This document shows, piece by piece, positions 15,953 through 25,359 of a stretch of 31,163 bases of DNA. This DNA is from CAYWKU01 sp964459325 (GTDB taxonomy: Bacteria > RBG-13-61-14 > CAYWKU01), in the NCBI GenBank assembly GCA_964459325.1, contig CAYWKU010000041.1, forward strand, positions 1-31,163. Direction: 5' to 3'. The notes below the pieces were generated by a model. It was given only the letters and a program-made list of their open reading frames with translations, searched no databases and had not been told where the DNA came from. Both the position numbers and the translations under genes were made by a program. Position 1 is the stretch's first letter, and each line of letters begins with the position of its first letter.

Positions 15953-16381
15953 ATGGGGCAGGAGGAAAGGAACTTTTTCGATTTCCGGAGCTTTCTGGTG
16001 ATGGGAAACACCCGCCGGATGAGAGACGCCTTCCGGGGGCTGAAGCAGATGGGAAAAACCGTCTACTTCTTCGACGAGAACTTCGACAACAACCCCGCTG
16101 AAGGGAAATTTTCCAGCATGAGTGATTTGCCCGGGCCGGTGGATGCCGCCATCTGCGACGGAGCCAAGGGGAAGGTAAAAACCTTCGTCAACAAGGCTGC
16201 CGATGCAGGCATCGAAAACCTGTGGCTCAATTTCCAGAGCAACTATCCGGAAGCGGTGGAGCTGGCCCAGAGGAAAAACCTGAATCTTTTGCACGGCCAG
16301 TGCGCCGTGGTGTGGTTGCCCACCCGAGGTCCTCACCATAGCGTCCATCGCGCTTTATGGAAGCTGTTGGGTAAGTATTAA
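15953..16381 (+). CDS. CoA-binding domain protein (YccU-like)
   Basis: This is a 142-residue predicted cytoplasmic protein with a single Rossmann-like CoA-binding domain. The N-terminal strand FLVMGNTRRMRDAFRGLKQMG, the following VYFFDENFD and the C-terminal GIENLWLNFQSNYPEAVELAQ (written in two parts: strand, then helix) fit the CoA_binding_2 family, and its length is normal. No catalytic role is established for these small proteins. It has its own promoter and an excellent ribosome site. The next gene begins 92 bases later with a separate candidate promoter, so it is probably monocistronic. Confidence 0.7.
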   Translation: MGQEERNFFDFRSFLVMGNTRRMRDAFRGLKQMGKTVYFFDENFDNNPAEGKFSSMSDLPGPVDAAICDGAKGKVKTFVNKAADAGIENLWLNFQSNYPEAVELAQRKNLNLLHGQCAVVWLPTRGPHHSVHRALWKLLGKY

Positions 16382-16435
16382 CCTGCCGGGTTTACTGCGC
16401 GTCAAAGGCTTGTGCGTGGCTTCGGGGAGGATGGT

Positions 16436-16464
16436 TTGCGGCTTATGCCGCGGGGGACTAAAAT
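16436..16464 (+). promoter_or_regulatory. Candidate promoter with near-leaderless start
   Basis: TTGCGG (16436-16441), a 17-base spacer and TAAAAT (16459-16464) lie only nine bases from the ATG at 16474. The transcript would therefore begin within a few bases of the start codon, in line with the lack of any ribosome site there. The spacer holds the GCGGC/GCCGC dyad. Confidence 0.4.
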
Positions 16465-16473
16465 AGCTTTATT

Positions 16474-17373
16474 ATGAAAAACGTTATCAAAAAATTCAGG
16501 TCAAGGCTGATATGGGCGGGCATGTTTGTGCTCCTGCTCACCATCGTGTGCGTTGCGAAACCCGGCGAGGGCGGAAAGTGGAGCTTTGCCGTCCTTGGAG
16601 ACAGCCGCAACGGGCCGGAAACATTCCGGAAAATCCTCAAGCTCATAGACGAAGATCCGGCGAATCCGGAAATGCTTTTACACACCGGAGACATGGTGAA
16701 GTACGGCAACCGGGACAAGGCATGGAAAGAGTATCGCAAGCACCTTGCCATCCTCGGCGACGACATCGAAGTCTATCCGACCGTCGGGAACCACGAGGTA
16801 CTGTTCAACAAGAAAGCGAAAAACTACAAGAAGTACGCGAACCCGCCGGGAGGAAAGCTTTATTACAAGCTCGAGCACAAGGGCGCGGGCTTCATCGTGC
16901 TCAATTCATACGAAAAGGACTTTCACGGAACCATCAGCCCCGACCAGATGATGTGGCTGAGGGGAACCCTCGAGGGAATGGAAGGCGATACCGACCCTAT
17001 ATTCGTCTTCATACACAAACCGCTGGTCACGCGGGAAAGCTACCGCCACCCGGAGCCGCTCGAAAACCACGACGAAGTCAACCGACTCCTCCGGGAAGCC
17101 GGAGTTGACGCGGTGTTCATGGGACACGAACACCGGTTCGATTACATCGAGAAAAACGATATTCACTACTTCGTGGCCGCCGGCGCGGGCGCGCCGCTTT
17201 ACGGTAAGGGCGAATACGTCTTCAACCATTACTGCCGCGTCGAGGTGGGAAGCGACGAAGTGGCGGTCACCGCCGTAGATACCGAAGGAAATGAAAGGCT
17301 CGAAGTGCTCATCCCGCTCGGCGAGGAGGTTTCGTCGGGCGAAGACGGTATGAAAAAAGCCTCCGGGCAATAA
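16474..17373 (+). CDS. Exported calcineurin-like metallophosphoesterase
   Basis: This is a 299-residue phosphoesterase with an N-terminal signal or anchor (KNVIKKFRSRLIWAG then a hydrophobic run to about residue 28), so it acts in the periplasm. The five metal-binding blocks of the family are present in order: LGDSR (D43), HTGDMVKYG (D73), GNHE (N106, H107), FIHKP (H181) and MGHEH (H218, H220). R45 replaces the usual histidine in block I, as in some purple-acid-phosphatase-like members. The substrate is unknown. No ribosome site precedes the ATG. The basic N-terminus supports this start over the internal methionine at residue 17. Confidence 0.88.
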   Translation: MKNVIKKFRSRLIWAGMFVLLLTIVCVAKPGEGGKWSFAVLGDSRNGPETFRKILKLIDEDPANPEMLLHTGDMVKYGNRDKAWKEYRKHLAILGDDIEVYPTVGNHEVLFNKKAKNYKKYANPPGGKLYYKLEHKGAGFIVLNSYEKDFHGTISPDQMMWLRGTLEGMEGDTDPIFVFIHKPLVTRESYRHPEPLENHDEVNRLLREAGVDAVFMGHEHRFDYIEKNDIHYFVAAGAGAPLYGKGEYVFNHYCRVEVGSDEVAVTAVDTEGNERLEVLIPLGEEVSSGEDGMKKASGQ

Positions 17374-17672
17374 GGCCGAGGCAAGAACCCCGGCGCCCGG
17401 GACATTTGTCAGGCGCGGGGAAAAAGTAATGAATAAGATAAAATTTGCTCTTTTTGTCCCCCTTTTTGTATTTTGGCCCTGTTGCAACCGGGTACCACCT
17501 TGGCGGTTGGGCCTATACACCCACCGCTTACGCGCAATGTGCTGTCCGCTCGTTTTCCACAGCATTATCGGCTGTGGGCATTATGGATGTCCGCCTGCTC
17601 CGGTTGACTTTTGTCCCCTTATGAATTACATGTAGCAGCAGTATTTTTCGCAAGTAAAGAAGGGAGGCCCAA
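17374..17672. other. Spacer with dyad and weak promoter
   Basis: This 299-base stretch holds an inverted repeat (CCACAGC/GCTGTGG, 17557-17577, 7-base loop) without a T-run. It also holds a possible promoter, TTGACT (17604-17609) with a poor -10 (TACATG) after 17 bases. AAGGGAGG before 17673 is the ribosome site of the next gene. A 68-codon frame at 17429-17635 has a hydrophobic start but otherwise looks random. Confidence 0.35.
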
Positions 17673-20231
17673 ATGAAGCCGGGCAGGATTATTCTGGCTA
17701 TCGTTTTTTTCGTTCTGTTTATCATATGCTTTTACCTGCTGGTAAACGGATGGCGAAGTTACGACTATGAGGCTGTTTTCCCCGAGGACGTCAATATTGT
17801 AATTCAGTTGCACAGACCGACTGAGGTACCGCTCAAGGTTCTCAACTCCTCCGCTGCGAGCAAGTTTTTCGACACGGAAAAGGGCAGGCAGATGCTCGAC
17901 ACCCTCAACACTACTCTCAGCGCCGCCGGGGCGGGCGGAGGCGGCGGAGGCGCAGCGCCTCCGGTTCTTTACAAGGAGAACGTGGAAGGGGTGACCGTTT
18001 ATTATATAGGAGGCCCGCTCGGGGAAGGTAAAGGCTCCACAAAAGCGGGTAAGGGCCAAGCGCCCGACCTCGACCTGGAGCAGTTGAAAAAAGGTATGGC
18101 CATAGGCGGCACTGTCGTCAAGAACGTATACCTGGCGATGTACGGCAACCCCGCCGGTATGATGAACCAGATGGGCGGAGAAGGTATGCCCACCCCCAAC
18201 TTTATGGCCGCCGTCGACCTGGGCAGGCTGACTGCCGTACCCCGCGCAGTGTTGCCAGGTAAAGCCAAGCCCGTTGATGAATTGCCCGAAGGGGAAAAGC
18301 TCAAGGCCGGCTTCGCTTTCATCCGTAACATGGCCGTTATGGGGGACCCCGACGGGGTGAAGCGTATGATACACGTCGCTCACGGCACTTCCATGAAGGA
18401 TGAAGTGACCGAGATGAATATGGAAACCGGGGAAGAAGTCACCAAGACGGTGGAGCTTAACACCACCCCGCTGGGAAAATCCGGCAGGTGGGTGGAAAGT
18501 CAAAAGGCCTGGGAAGCGGAAGAGCCCGATTTCAGGCTGACTCTCCTGGCGCCCAATCTCCTGGATAAGCTGCAATCCGACCCCATGATGAAAGAAATGC
18601 TGGAGGGAAAAGTTGAAAAGTACGGGCTGGACAGGCTGCAGGCTTTAGTTCTCAGCTCGGAATCCGGGAAAAAGGGTTTGACGCTCAGGATGAGTTTGCT
18701 CTCCGAAAAGGGAAATCCGTTGCTCGAGATGCTCGACGGTCCCGAGAAGGAGATGGAATGGCCCGGTCTGCTGCCCGGCGATTTCCTTTCAGGCGTGGGA
18801 GCTAACTTCGAGAATTATTCAAAACTATACGCTGACCTCAAGGGAATAGGCGGTGGAGATTCGGACGACGATTCTCCCATCGCCACCCTTGGAGACTCGA
18901 TATCGAAGATTTTCGGAATCGATGGCCCCACCGCATTTCTGGATAAACTGGCCGGTGAGGTCAGCCTCATCCGGTTTCACTCCGGCACTTCCAGCCATAA
19001 CGTGTACTGCTTCGAGGTAACTTCCGGCATCGAGGGATGGTTCGAGCAGGTTGAGAACGAAGTGGCGCAGCGCGAAATTACCGGGGCGCAGGATGCGATA
19101 GACCTGGCGGAAGCCGGAGGGGCGGCGGAGTTTGCGCCCGGGGCGGTAATGACGGCCGTAGAGGCGCTCGAGGACGCACGCGCCAACCTGGAAGCGGCCA
19201 ACAACGCCAACGCGGTGGCACTTGCCAGAAAGGCTTCCCGCCTGGCGAAAGAGGCCATGAAAACAAGGTATAAAGAAGCCAAAGCGGCGATAGACGAGGC
19301 GGCCACCCAGGATGCCTACACCTACGTTTATGATTTGCAGATGGAGGCTGAGAACACGTTGAAAAAAGCCTCCGATGCTTACGAAGCGGGGAATCCGGTT
19401 AGGGGCAGGAAGCTGTCGGAGAAAGCTATGGCTATGGGCAGATGCTCCCTGTACTTCTCAAGGACATCATCCATGATACAGAACGCCGAAAACAAAAAGG
19501 CGGCCTCCAAGGCTCCGAAAGATTTCAATGCCGCGAAGGACGCTTTGAAAAAAGCCGAGGCCAGCATGGAAGAGGGAGACTATTCGGCGGCTTCGACCCA
19601 GGCGCAACTTGCATTCTCACTGGCCGAAAAGGCATTTACTCAGGTCACCGGCTCGGAGCCCTCGGAACCGGGGGAGGTGACGATAGAAGTTGAAAAGCCG
19701 GACACCACCTTGCCGGAAGTGGAAAGCCCCAGGGTAGTGAACGGAGCGGAAGTTTATACCACGGTCGGCACAATGGGAATGGATTACACCCTCATGGATA
19801 ACACCGTCTGCATGGCGAAACCGGACGGCCTGGAGGCGTATCTGGGCACGGAAAGAGGAAACGTTATCAAGCAAAAGAAGATAAACGCGCTGTTTGAGAA
19901 TATTCCGCGCGAAACCCAGGCGCTTTCTATCGCCAACATCTATGCCGCCCTCGAGGCCCAGGGGATGACCATGACCCTGGACGAGGAAATGAAGGAGTTT
20001 GTTTCCGGCCTTAACCTGAGTGCGGGCAGTTACCTGATTACTTCTCCCACGAAAGTCGTCCAGGCCACCACATTGCCGGTTAAGCTGTTTGATGGAAGCA
20101 CCGGCGGCGGCGCCCGCACGGTTACCGTCCTGGTGATATGGATATTGAAGATACTTCTGTACGTTTTCACTGCGCTGTTCTTGTACCTGACGGTTAAGCT
20201 GTTGATACCGGGGAAAAAGAAAGCAAAGTAG
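17673..20231 (+). CDS. Large membrane-anchored protein, DUF3352-like, unknown function
   Basis: The 852-residue protein has a transmembrane helix at each end (about residues 5-27 and 815-845, the latter followed by KKKAK), so most of it should lie in the periplasm. The region after the first helix (VFPEDVNIVIQLHRP) and the region near residues 690-810 recall DUF3352-type proteins. Between them, about residues 465-660, are three alanine-rich helical repeats of about 60 residues resembling the DUF4398 pattern (ALKKAEASMEEGDYSAAS). A run of glycines lies near residue 90. The ATG follows AAGGGAGG. It precedes a second protein of similar layout by 26 bases. I cannot assign a function. Confidence 0.75.
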   Translation: MKPGRIILAIVFFVLFIICFYLLVNGWRSYDYEAVFPEDVNIVIQLHRPTEVPLKVLNSSAASKFFDTEKGRQMLDTLNTTLSAAGAGGGGGGAAPPVLYKENVEGVTVYYIGGPLGEGKGSTKAGKGQAPDLDLEQLKKGMAIGGTVVKNVYLAMYGNPAGMMNQMGGEGMPTPNFMAAVDLGRLTAVPRAVLPGKAKPVDELPEGEKLKAGFAFIRNMAVMGDPDGVKRMIHVAHGTSMKDEVTEMNMETGEEVTKTVELNTTPLGKSGRWVESQKAWEAEEPDFRLTLLAPNLLDKLQSDPMMKEMLEGKVEKYGLDRLQALVLSSESGKKGLTLRMSLLSEKGNPLLEMLDGPEKEMEWPGLLPGDFLSGVGANFENYSKLYADLKGIGGGDSDDDSPIATLGDSISKIFGIDGPTAFLDKLAGEVSLIRFHSGTSSHNVYCFEVTSGIEGWFEQVENEVAQREITGAQDAIDLAEAGGAAEFAPGAVMTAVEALEDARANLEAANNANAVALARKASRLAKEAMKTRYKEAKAAIDEAATQDAYTYVYDLQMEAENTLKKASDAYEAGNPVRGRKLSEKAMAMGRCSLYFSRTSSMIQNAENKKAASKAPKDFNAAKDALKKAEASMEEGDYSAASTQAQLAFSLAEKAFTQVTGSEPSEPGEVTIEVEKPDTTLPEVESPRVVNGAEVYTTVGTMGMDYTLMDNTVCMAKPDGLEAYLGTERGNVIKQKKINALFENIPRETQALSIANIYAALEAQGMTMTLDEEMKEFVSGLNLSAGSYLITSPTKVVQATTLPVKLFDGSTGGGARTVTVLVIWILKILLYVFTALFLYLTVKLLIPGKKKAK

Positions 20232-20257
20232 GAAAACCGTGGAAATAATGTCAGTGA

Positions 20258-21886
20258 ATGAAAGTGAGTTACAGGGTTAAAAATACTGTACGGGCGGTTG
20301 TTGCCGCCCTTATTTTTTTGGGGCTGAGCTGGGCGCTTTTGCAATCGGGCTCCTCGCCCCTGCCGCGATTGTTAAACACGGGGGAAATATGGGCGCAATC
20401 GTCGAGGCCCGGGATGATGGAGAGCCTTTTGTTCTCTTCGGAGACCGCGGCGCTTTTTGAAACTTCGAAGGTCGGAGAAAAGTATTTACCGGAGTGGAAA
20501 TCTCAAAGCGAGCGAATGAAAAAGGCGATGGGCGGCGCCTATGAATGGGTGGCCTGGGGGCCGTGGAAAACGGCCCTGCGCGTCGATGGCCCCGAACCGC
20601 TGATAGCCGTCGACGCGGGATTGATGGCGCCTCTGGGAGTGGACATCTTCCGGAAAGCGGGTTTCGAGGAAGCTGAGGAACTCGACGGCAACCCGGCCCT
20701 GAAAAGGGACTTTCTTACCTTTGTCCGCGCAGGCGACTTATGGCTCCTGGGTTCGCGGAAATCCGTAAAACAGTCGCTTTCCCCGACCCGGGCCTCGGTT
20801 CGGGCGGATTGGAATCTGGGATGGGATATTACTCAAAAGTACGACGTCATCGTAGCTCTTTCCCCGGGCAAACTGCGCGATATAGTTTATCCGGGCCGGG
20901 CGGATGAAAAGACCGTAAACGCCATAAACGAATGGCTTGATGTGAACGATTGGGGAGGTCTGCTGGCTTACATCGACGTGGACGAAAAGATGATGGAGGC
21001 CAGGCTCAACTGGCTGGTGGGAAAGGACAAGCCGGTTTCCCGGTTGCTGGCGGGAATTGAGAAATGCGAGACCGGCGGAAGATGGCTCCATCCCGACACC
21101 TCCATTGCGGCGTCGTTGGCGGCGGGCGAGCCGGTTGCCTTGTGGAACAGGGCAAGGCGGCTATACGCCTCCCGCCCTATACCTTCAGACTTTTTGTGGA
21201 GAGCGAAGGAGGAGCTTGAGAGGGAAGTCGACTTCGATGTCGAGAAATTGCTGAGGTTACTCGGCGGCAGACTGGGTTTCGTGAGATTCGTGTACGATGG
21301 CAAGCCCAGGGAAATCGTGTTCGCCGATGCCCGGCCCGGCGCCGGTCCTCGATTCCGCCGGATGGAAGAGGGAATCTTCGGCGAGTGGAAATCCGGCTAT
21401 CAAGGCATTCCGTTGCGCTACATGCCGCGCCTGCTGTCGTATGGAATAACGGATAACCGCCTGCTGGTGGCCTCTGAGCCGCCGGTGGTGGGAGATTACG
21501 TTCAGGGAGCGCTTCGGGCCGACAGCCTGGCTGAGGAAATTCGGGACGTCGGCGAAGACGTTAAAGATTACCCGCTGGCGGTTGCGGGAAGAATCCCATC
21601 CGCCAAGAGCATCTCCGATATGGAAGGGCCGGCGGGCTGGTTTGCGGCGGGAATAACTTGCGACAGAGGCCGAATGAAGGCCTTGGCGCGGCTTCCGCTG
21701 GACGCAAAGGTCGAATTTACAGCGCCATGGAAACCGAGGCTGGTTTCGTGGGGCGTGGGCGCCGGCAAAGTGCTGGGGTGGATTATCGCCGCCCTCTCAA
21801 TGGGGGCGCTGGCGTGTAACGGGTTTTCGATGAGCCGAAGGCGCTTGGATAACTCGGAACACGGAGAAGAAGAAAGCGAGTCATAA
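20258..21886 (+). CDS. Membrane-anchored protein paired with the preceding gene
   Basis: This is a 542-residue protein with an N-terminal membrane segment (about residues 10-30, VRAVVAALIFLGLSWALL) and a C-terminal one (about 505-525), leaving a periplasmic domain between. That domain mixes beta strands with short helices and contains DUF3352-like stretches (GDLWLLGSRKSVKQSL; LSYGITDNRLLVAS), but there are no catalytic motifs I recognise. It is 26 bases after the 852-residue gene and has the same two-anchor layout, so the two likely form a unit and may be distant paralogues. The ribosome site is weak, which suggests translational coupling. Confidence 0.7.
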   Translation: MKVSYRVKNTVRAVVAALIFLGLSWALLQSGSSPLPRLLNTGEIWAQSSRPGMMESLLFSSETAALFETSKVGEKYLPEWKSQSERMKKAMGGAYEWVAWGPWKTALRVDGPEPLIAVDAGLMAPLGVDIFRKAGFEEAEELDGNPALKRDFLTFVRAGDLWLLGSRKSVKQSLSPTRASVRADWNLGWDITQKYDVIVALSPGKLRDIVYPGRADEKTVNAINEWLDVNDWGGLLAYIDVDEKMMEARLNWLVGKDKPVSRLLAGIEKCETGGRWLHPDTSIAASLAAGEPVALWNRARRLYASRPIPSDFLWRAKEELEREVDFDVEKLLRLLGGRLGFVRFVYDGKPREIVFADARPGAGPRFRRMEEGIFGEWKSGYQGIPLRYMPRLLSYGITDNRLLVASEPPVVGDYVQGALRADSLAEEIRDVGEDVKDYPLAVAGRIPSAKSISDMEGPAGWFAAGITCDRGRMKALARLPLDAKVEFTAPWKPRLVSWGVGAGKVLGWIIAALSMGALACNGFSMSRRRLDNSEHGEEESES

Positions 21887-21913
21887 CGGTAACCGCTTTT
21901 CCACCGGAGCGGT

Positions 21914-23041
21914 TTACCTCACGTAGTTGGCGTCGTGAAATGTCGGAGTGTTCTTGAGGTGGACCTTTTGCCCGTCGAATTTTACGAATCCGTTGAATTT
22001 TCCGTAAGCCCTGAAATAAACCGGCCGTTTGAGCAGCGTTTTCGCTATCGCCCTGATGTAGGCCGGAAGCTCGCCGAATATGTCCAGTATTTCCCACTCC
22101 TGAAGGGCCCGTGAAGTTCCGGTTATCGTGCACGGAGCGTCGGGCAGAGTGCGGGCGTCAATGCGCCATGGGAAGCTTACCCCGGTCCTTTCGTCAAGCC
22201 TTATGTCCTTTGGGTAAACGTTAAATCGCGGCGTGGCGCAAACAATCTCGTTGTCTTTTATCACAATTCCCATTCCGAGTTTTTTGCCGCCGTAAGCCTC
22301 GTGAATGACGAAGTCCGAGACCTGTATCGCGTACATGTGCCCGCCCTGCGGCTCCCACGTCCAGGTGTAAAACCCCTCCCACGCGGGATTGTGGCGATAG
22401 AAGGGTACGCTCCAGTGGCCGTGGTCGAGGTATCCCTGCGCTTCGATTCGATGCTTTTCACCGTTGACTTTAACGTAACCGGTGACATCTCCCCAGGGCA
22501 CTCCAAATCCGGCGTTATAAAACCACTTGCCGTCCGGGCCGAAGGTAAACTTCCCGCCGTTGCCCGGCGCAAAAGGCGGCACGCGGGATTTTATGCGGTA
22601 ATCCACGGTTACCTCGTCCGTGACGTAGCGGATATGGTAATTCGGGTTTTTGCCCTTTATGAAACTTTCCCCGGCTGTCACCTCGGCGCTGTCTTTGCTG
22701 AAATTAACGTCATCGAGGTTAATCTCCCTTTTACCGAGGTAGTAATTGTTCTCGGGGTCGGCCACGGTTACGGAAAGGCCCCACTTGTATTGCGGGCCCA
22801 TTTTGAAGTAGAAAAGGTTTGCTATGTACTTCCATCCGTCGCGGGAAATAAACATGCTGCCGGTGAATTCGTTTTCGTAAAACCTGGTCGGATGGTGGAA
22901 AGCCATGATTTCTTCTCCCACGATGCACTTTTCCAATGAATACCTTTCGGGGCCGAGAATGGGTCTTTCGAGACCGCTTTCGACTGGGGCGAGCAGAAGA
23001 AAACCCGCCGCGGCGAGAGATAATAATAAAAGTCGCCTCAT
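21914..23041 (-). CDS. Secreted CrtC/AttH-like lipocalin-family protein
   Basis: The 375-residue protein has a signal peptide (MRRLLLLSLAAAGFLLLAP) followed by two lipocalin-like beta domains. The conserved motif of the CrtC/AttH superfamily appears as AQGYLDHGHWSVP, and tryptophan- and tyrosine-rich strands (WEGFYTWTWEP) follow. Relatives include carotenoid 1,2-hydratase and other lipid- or terpenoid-binding proteins, and the substrate here is unknown. No other carotenoid gene is in the window. It begins 37 bases after murA, with AAAGGG before the ATG, so it may be the tail of the ffh-prmC-murA group. It converges with the plus-strand membrane protein gene 27 bases away. Confidence 0.72.
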   Translation of the reverse strand: MRRLLLLSLAAAGFLLLAPVESGLERPILGPERYSLEKCIVGEEIMAFHHPTRFYENEFTGSMFISRDGWKYIANLFYFKMGPQYKWGLSVTVADPENNYYLGKREINLDDVNFSKDSAEVTAGESFIKGKNPNYHIRYVTDEVTVDYRIKSRVPPFAPGNGGKFTFGPDGKWFYNAGFGVPWGDVTGYVKVNGEKHRIEAQGYLDHGHWSVPFYRHNPAWEGFYTWTWEPQGGHMYAIQVSDFVIHEAYGGKKLGMGIVIKDNEIVCATPRFNVYPKDIRLDERTGVSFPWRIDARTLPDAPCTITGTSRALQEWEILDIFGELPAYIRAIAKTLLKRPVYFRAYGKFNGFVKFDGQKVHLKNTPTFHDANYVR

Positions 23042-23078
23042 AATCGAAATCCCTTTCGCGGAATTTTTGCGAGGAGAG

Positions 23079-24335
<1,257 letters not shown>

Positions 24336-24395
24336 TATTAGGTTTTACCGATGTGTAATCGGGATTAAATTGAATTTAGACAAGAGCGGGGAAAG

Positions 24396-24425
24396 CTACA
24401 ACCCCGCCCGCTTCTTCCACATCAC
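24396..24425 (-). repeat. Duplicated remnant of the prmC 3' end
   Basis: About 25 of 30 bases match the true end of prmC (24471-24500), stop codon included. Translated on the minus strand, the true end reads AMWKNRAGS-stop and the copy reads VMWKKRAGL-stop. The copy is 75 bases beyond the real stop and has no open start. It looks like a leftover of a tandem duplication or of an insertion event. Confidence 0.6.
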
Positions 24426-24438
24426 CCACATCGTTGGG

Positions 24439-24458
24439 CAAGGGGTTTAAACCCCTTG
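24439..24458. repeat. Perfect 20-bp palindrome
   Basis: CAAGGGGTTTAAACCCCTTG is a perfect dyad between the real prmC end and its duplicated tail. It could form a strong hairpin in either transcript, but no U-tract follows on either strand. A palindromic mobile unit is as likely as a terminator. Confidence 0.6.
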
Positions 24459-24470
24459 TCCATAATGATA

Positions 24471-25343
24471 CTACGAGCCCGCTCGGTTCTTCCACATCGC
24501 CACCCGGTCGATGCCCGCCAGGTCCTTGCGGAATCCTTCAAAGGAAAGGGCCTCGACGGTGATGGAGGAAACTTCATCCGCCTGGCCCGCGCCTATTTCG
24601 AGCATCAGCAGGCCCTCGGGCTTTAGATGTACGGGGCTGTGTTCAACGATATGTCTCACGTAATCAAGCCCGTCATCGCCGCCGTCGAGGGCGGAGCGGG
24701 TTTCCGATTGCACCTCCGGCGCCAGTTCGTGTATCTGGCCCGTGGGAACGTATGGGGGGTTGGAGGCGATGAGGTCGAAGGGGCCGTCGGCGAGCTCGAG
24801 GGCCTCGAACATGTCGCCCCGGCGGGTTGTAATCCGGTCGCTCAGCCCCAGCTTCTCGAAATTACGAATCGCAACTTCCAGTGCCTCTTCCGACAGTTCG
24901 GTGGCTACCGCCGATGAGTGGGGAAACTCGCTCACCAGTGCCACCGCTATGCATCCCGAGCCGGTGCCGATGTCTAGAAACGAAAGCCGCTCGTCGCGGC
25001 GGTCACGGAATATTTGATGAGCACCTTCAATAATCTCCTCGGTTTCCGGTCGCGGAACCAGCACTTTGGGGTTTACCTCGAACGGCATTCCCCAGAATTC
25101 CTTAACTCCCGTAATGTAGGCCACCGGCTCACCCGATACTCTTCTTTTGATATAGCTTTTGACGCGCTCGGTTTCTTCGGCGACCAGCGGTTTGTCTCCG
25201 TGGGTGTACAGGTACACCCGGTCCGCTCCCAGGGCGTGGGCGATAATAAGCTCGGCGTCCAGTCGGGGGGTGGCAATGCTTTTTCCGGCGAAGTAGTCCC
25301 AGGTCCACTGAAGAACGCCGGATATGGTCCAGTTTTCCTTCAT
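24471..25343 (-). CDS. prmC: Peptide chain release factor glutamine methyltransferase
   Basis: This enzyme methylates the glutamine of the GGQ motif in release factors RF1 and RF2 using S-adenosylmethionine. The 290 residues have the N-terminal helical domain and the Rossmann methyltransferase domain with DIGTGSGC (124-131), VPRPETEE (from 97) and the catalytic NPPY (195-198). It starts 16 bases after the ffh stop. The bases before the ATG (ACCTCCCCG) are the opposite of a ribosome site, so translation probably depends on coupling to ffh. prfA, its frequent neighbour, is absent here. Confidence 0.94.
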   Translation of the reverse strand: MKENWTISGVLQWTWDYFAGKSIATPRLDAELIIAHALGADRVYLYTHGDKPLVAEETERVKSYIKRRVSGEPVAYITGVKEFWGMPFEVNPKVLVPRPETEEIIEGAHQIFRDRRDERLSFLDIGTGSGCIAVALVSEFPHSSAVATELSEEALEVAIRNFEKLGLSDRITTRRGDMFEALELADGPFDLIASNPPYVPTGQIHELAPEVQSETRSALDGGDDGLDYVRHIVEHSPVHLKPEGLLMLEIGAGQADEVSSITVEALSFEGFRKDLAGIDRVAMWKNRAGS

Positions 25344-25359
25344 CGGGGAGGTGCGGCGG

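Noticed and set aside
17429..17635. 68-codon frame with a hydrophobic start
   Set aside because: Only the first ~20 residues resemble a signal. The rest is cysteine- and proline-rich without pattern, and no homologue is known to me.
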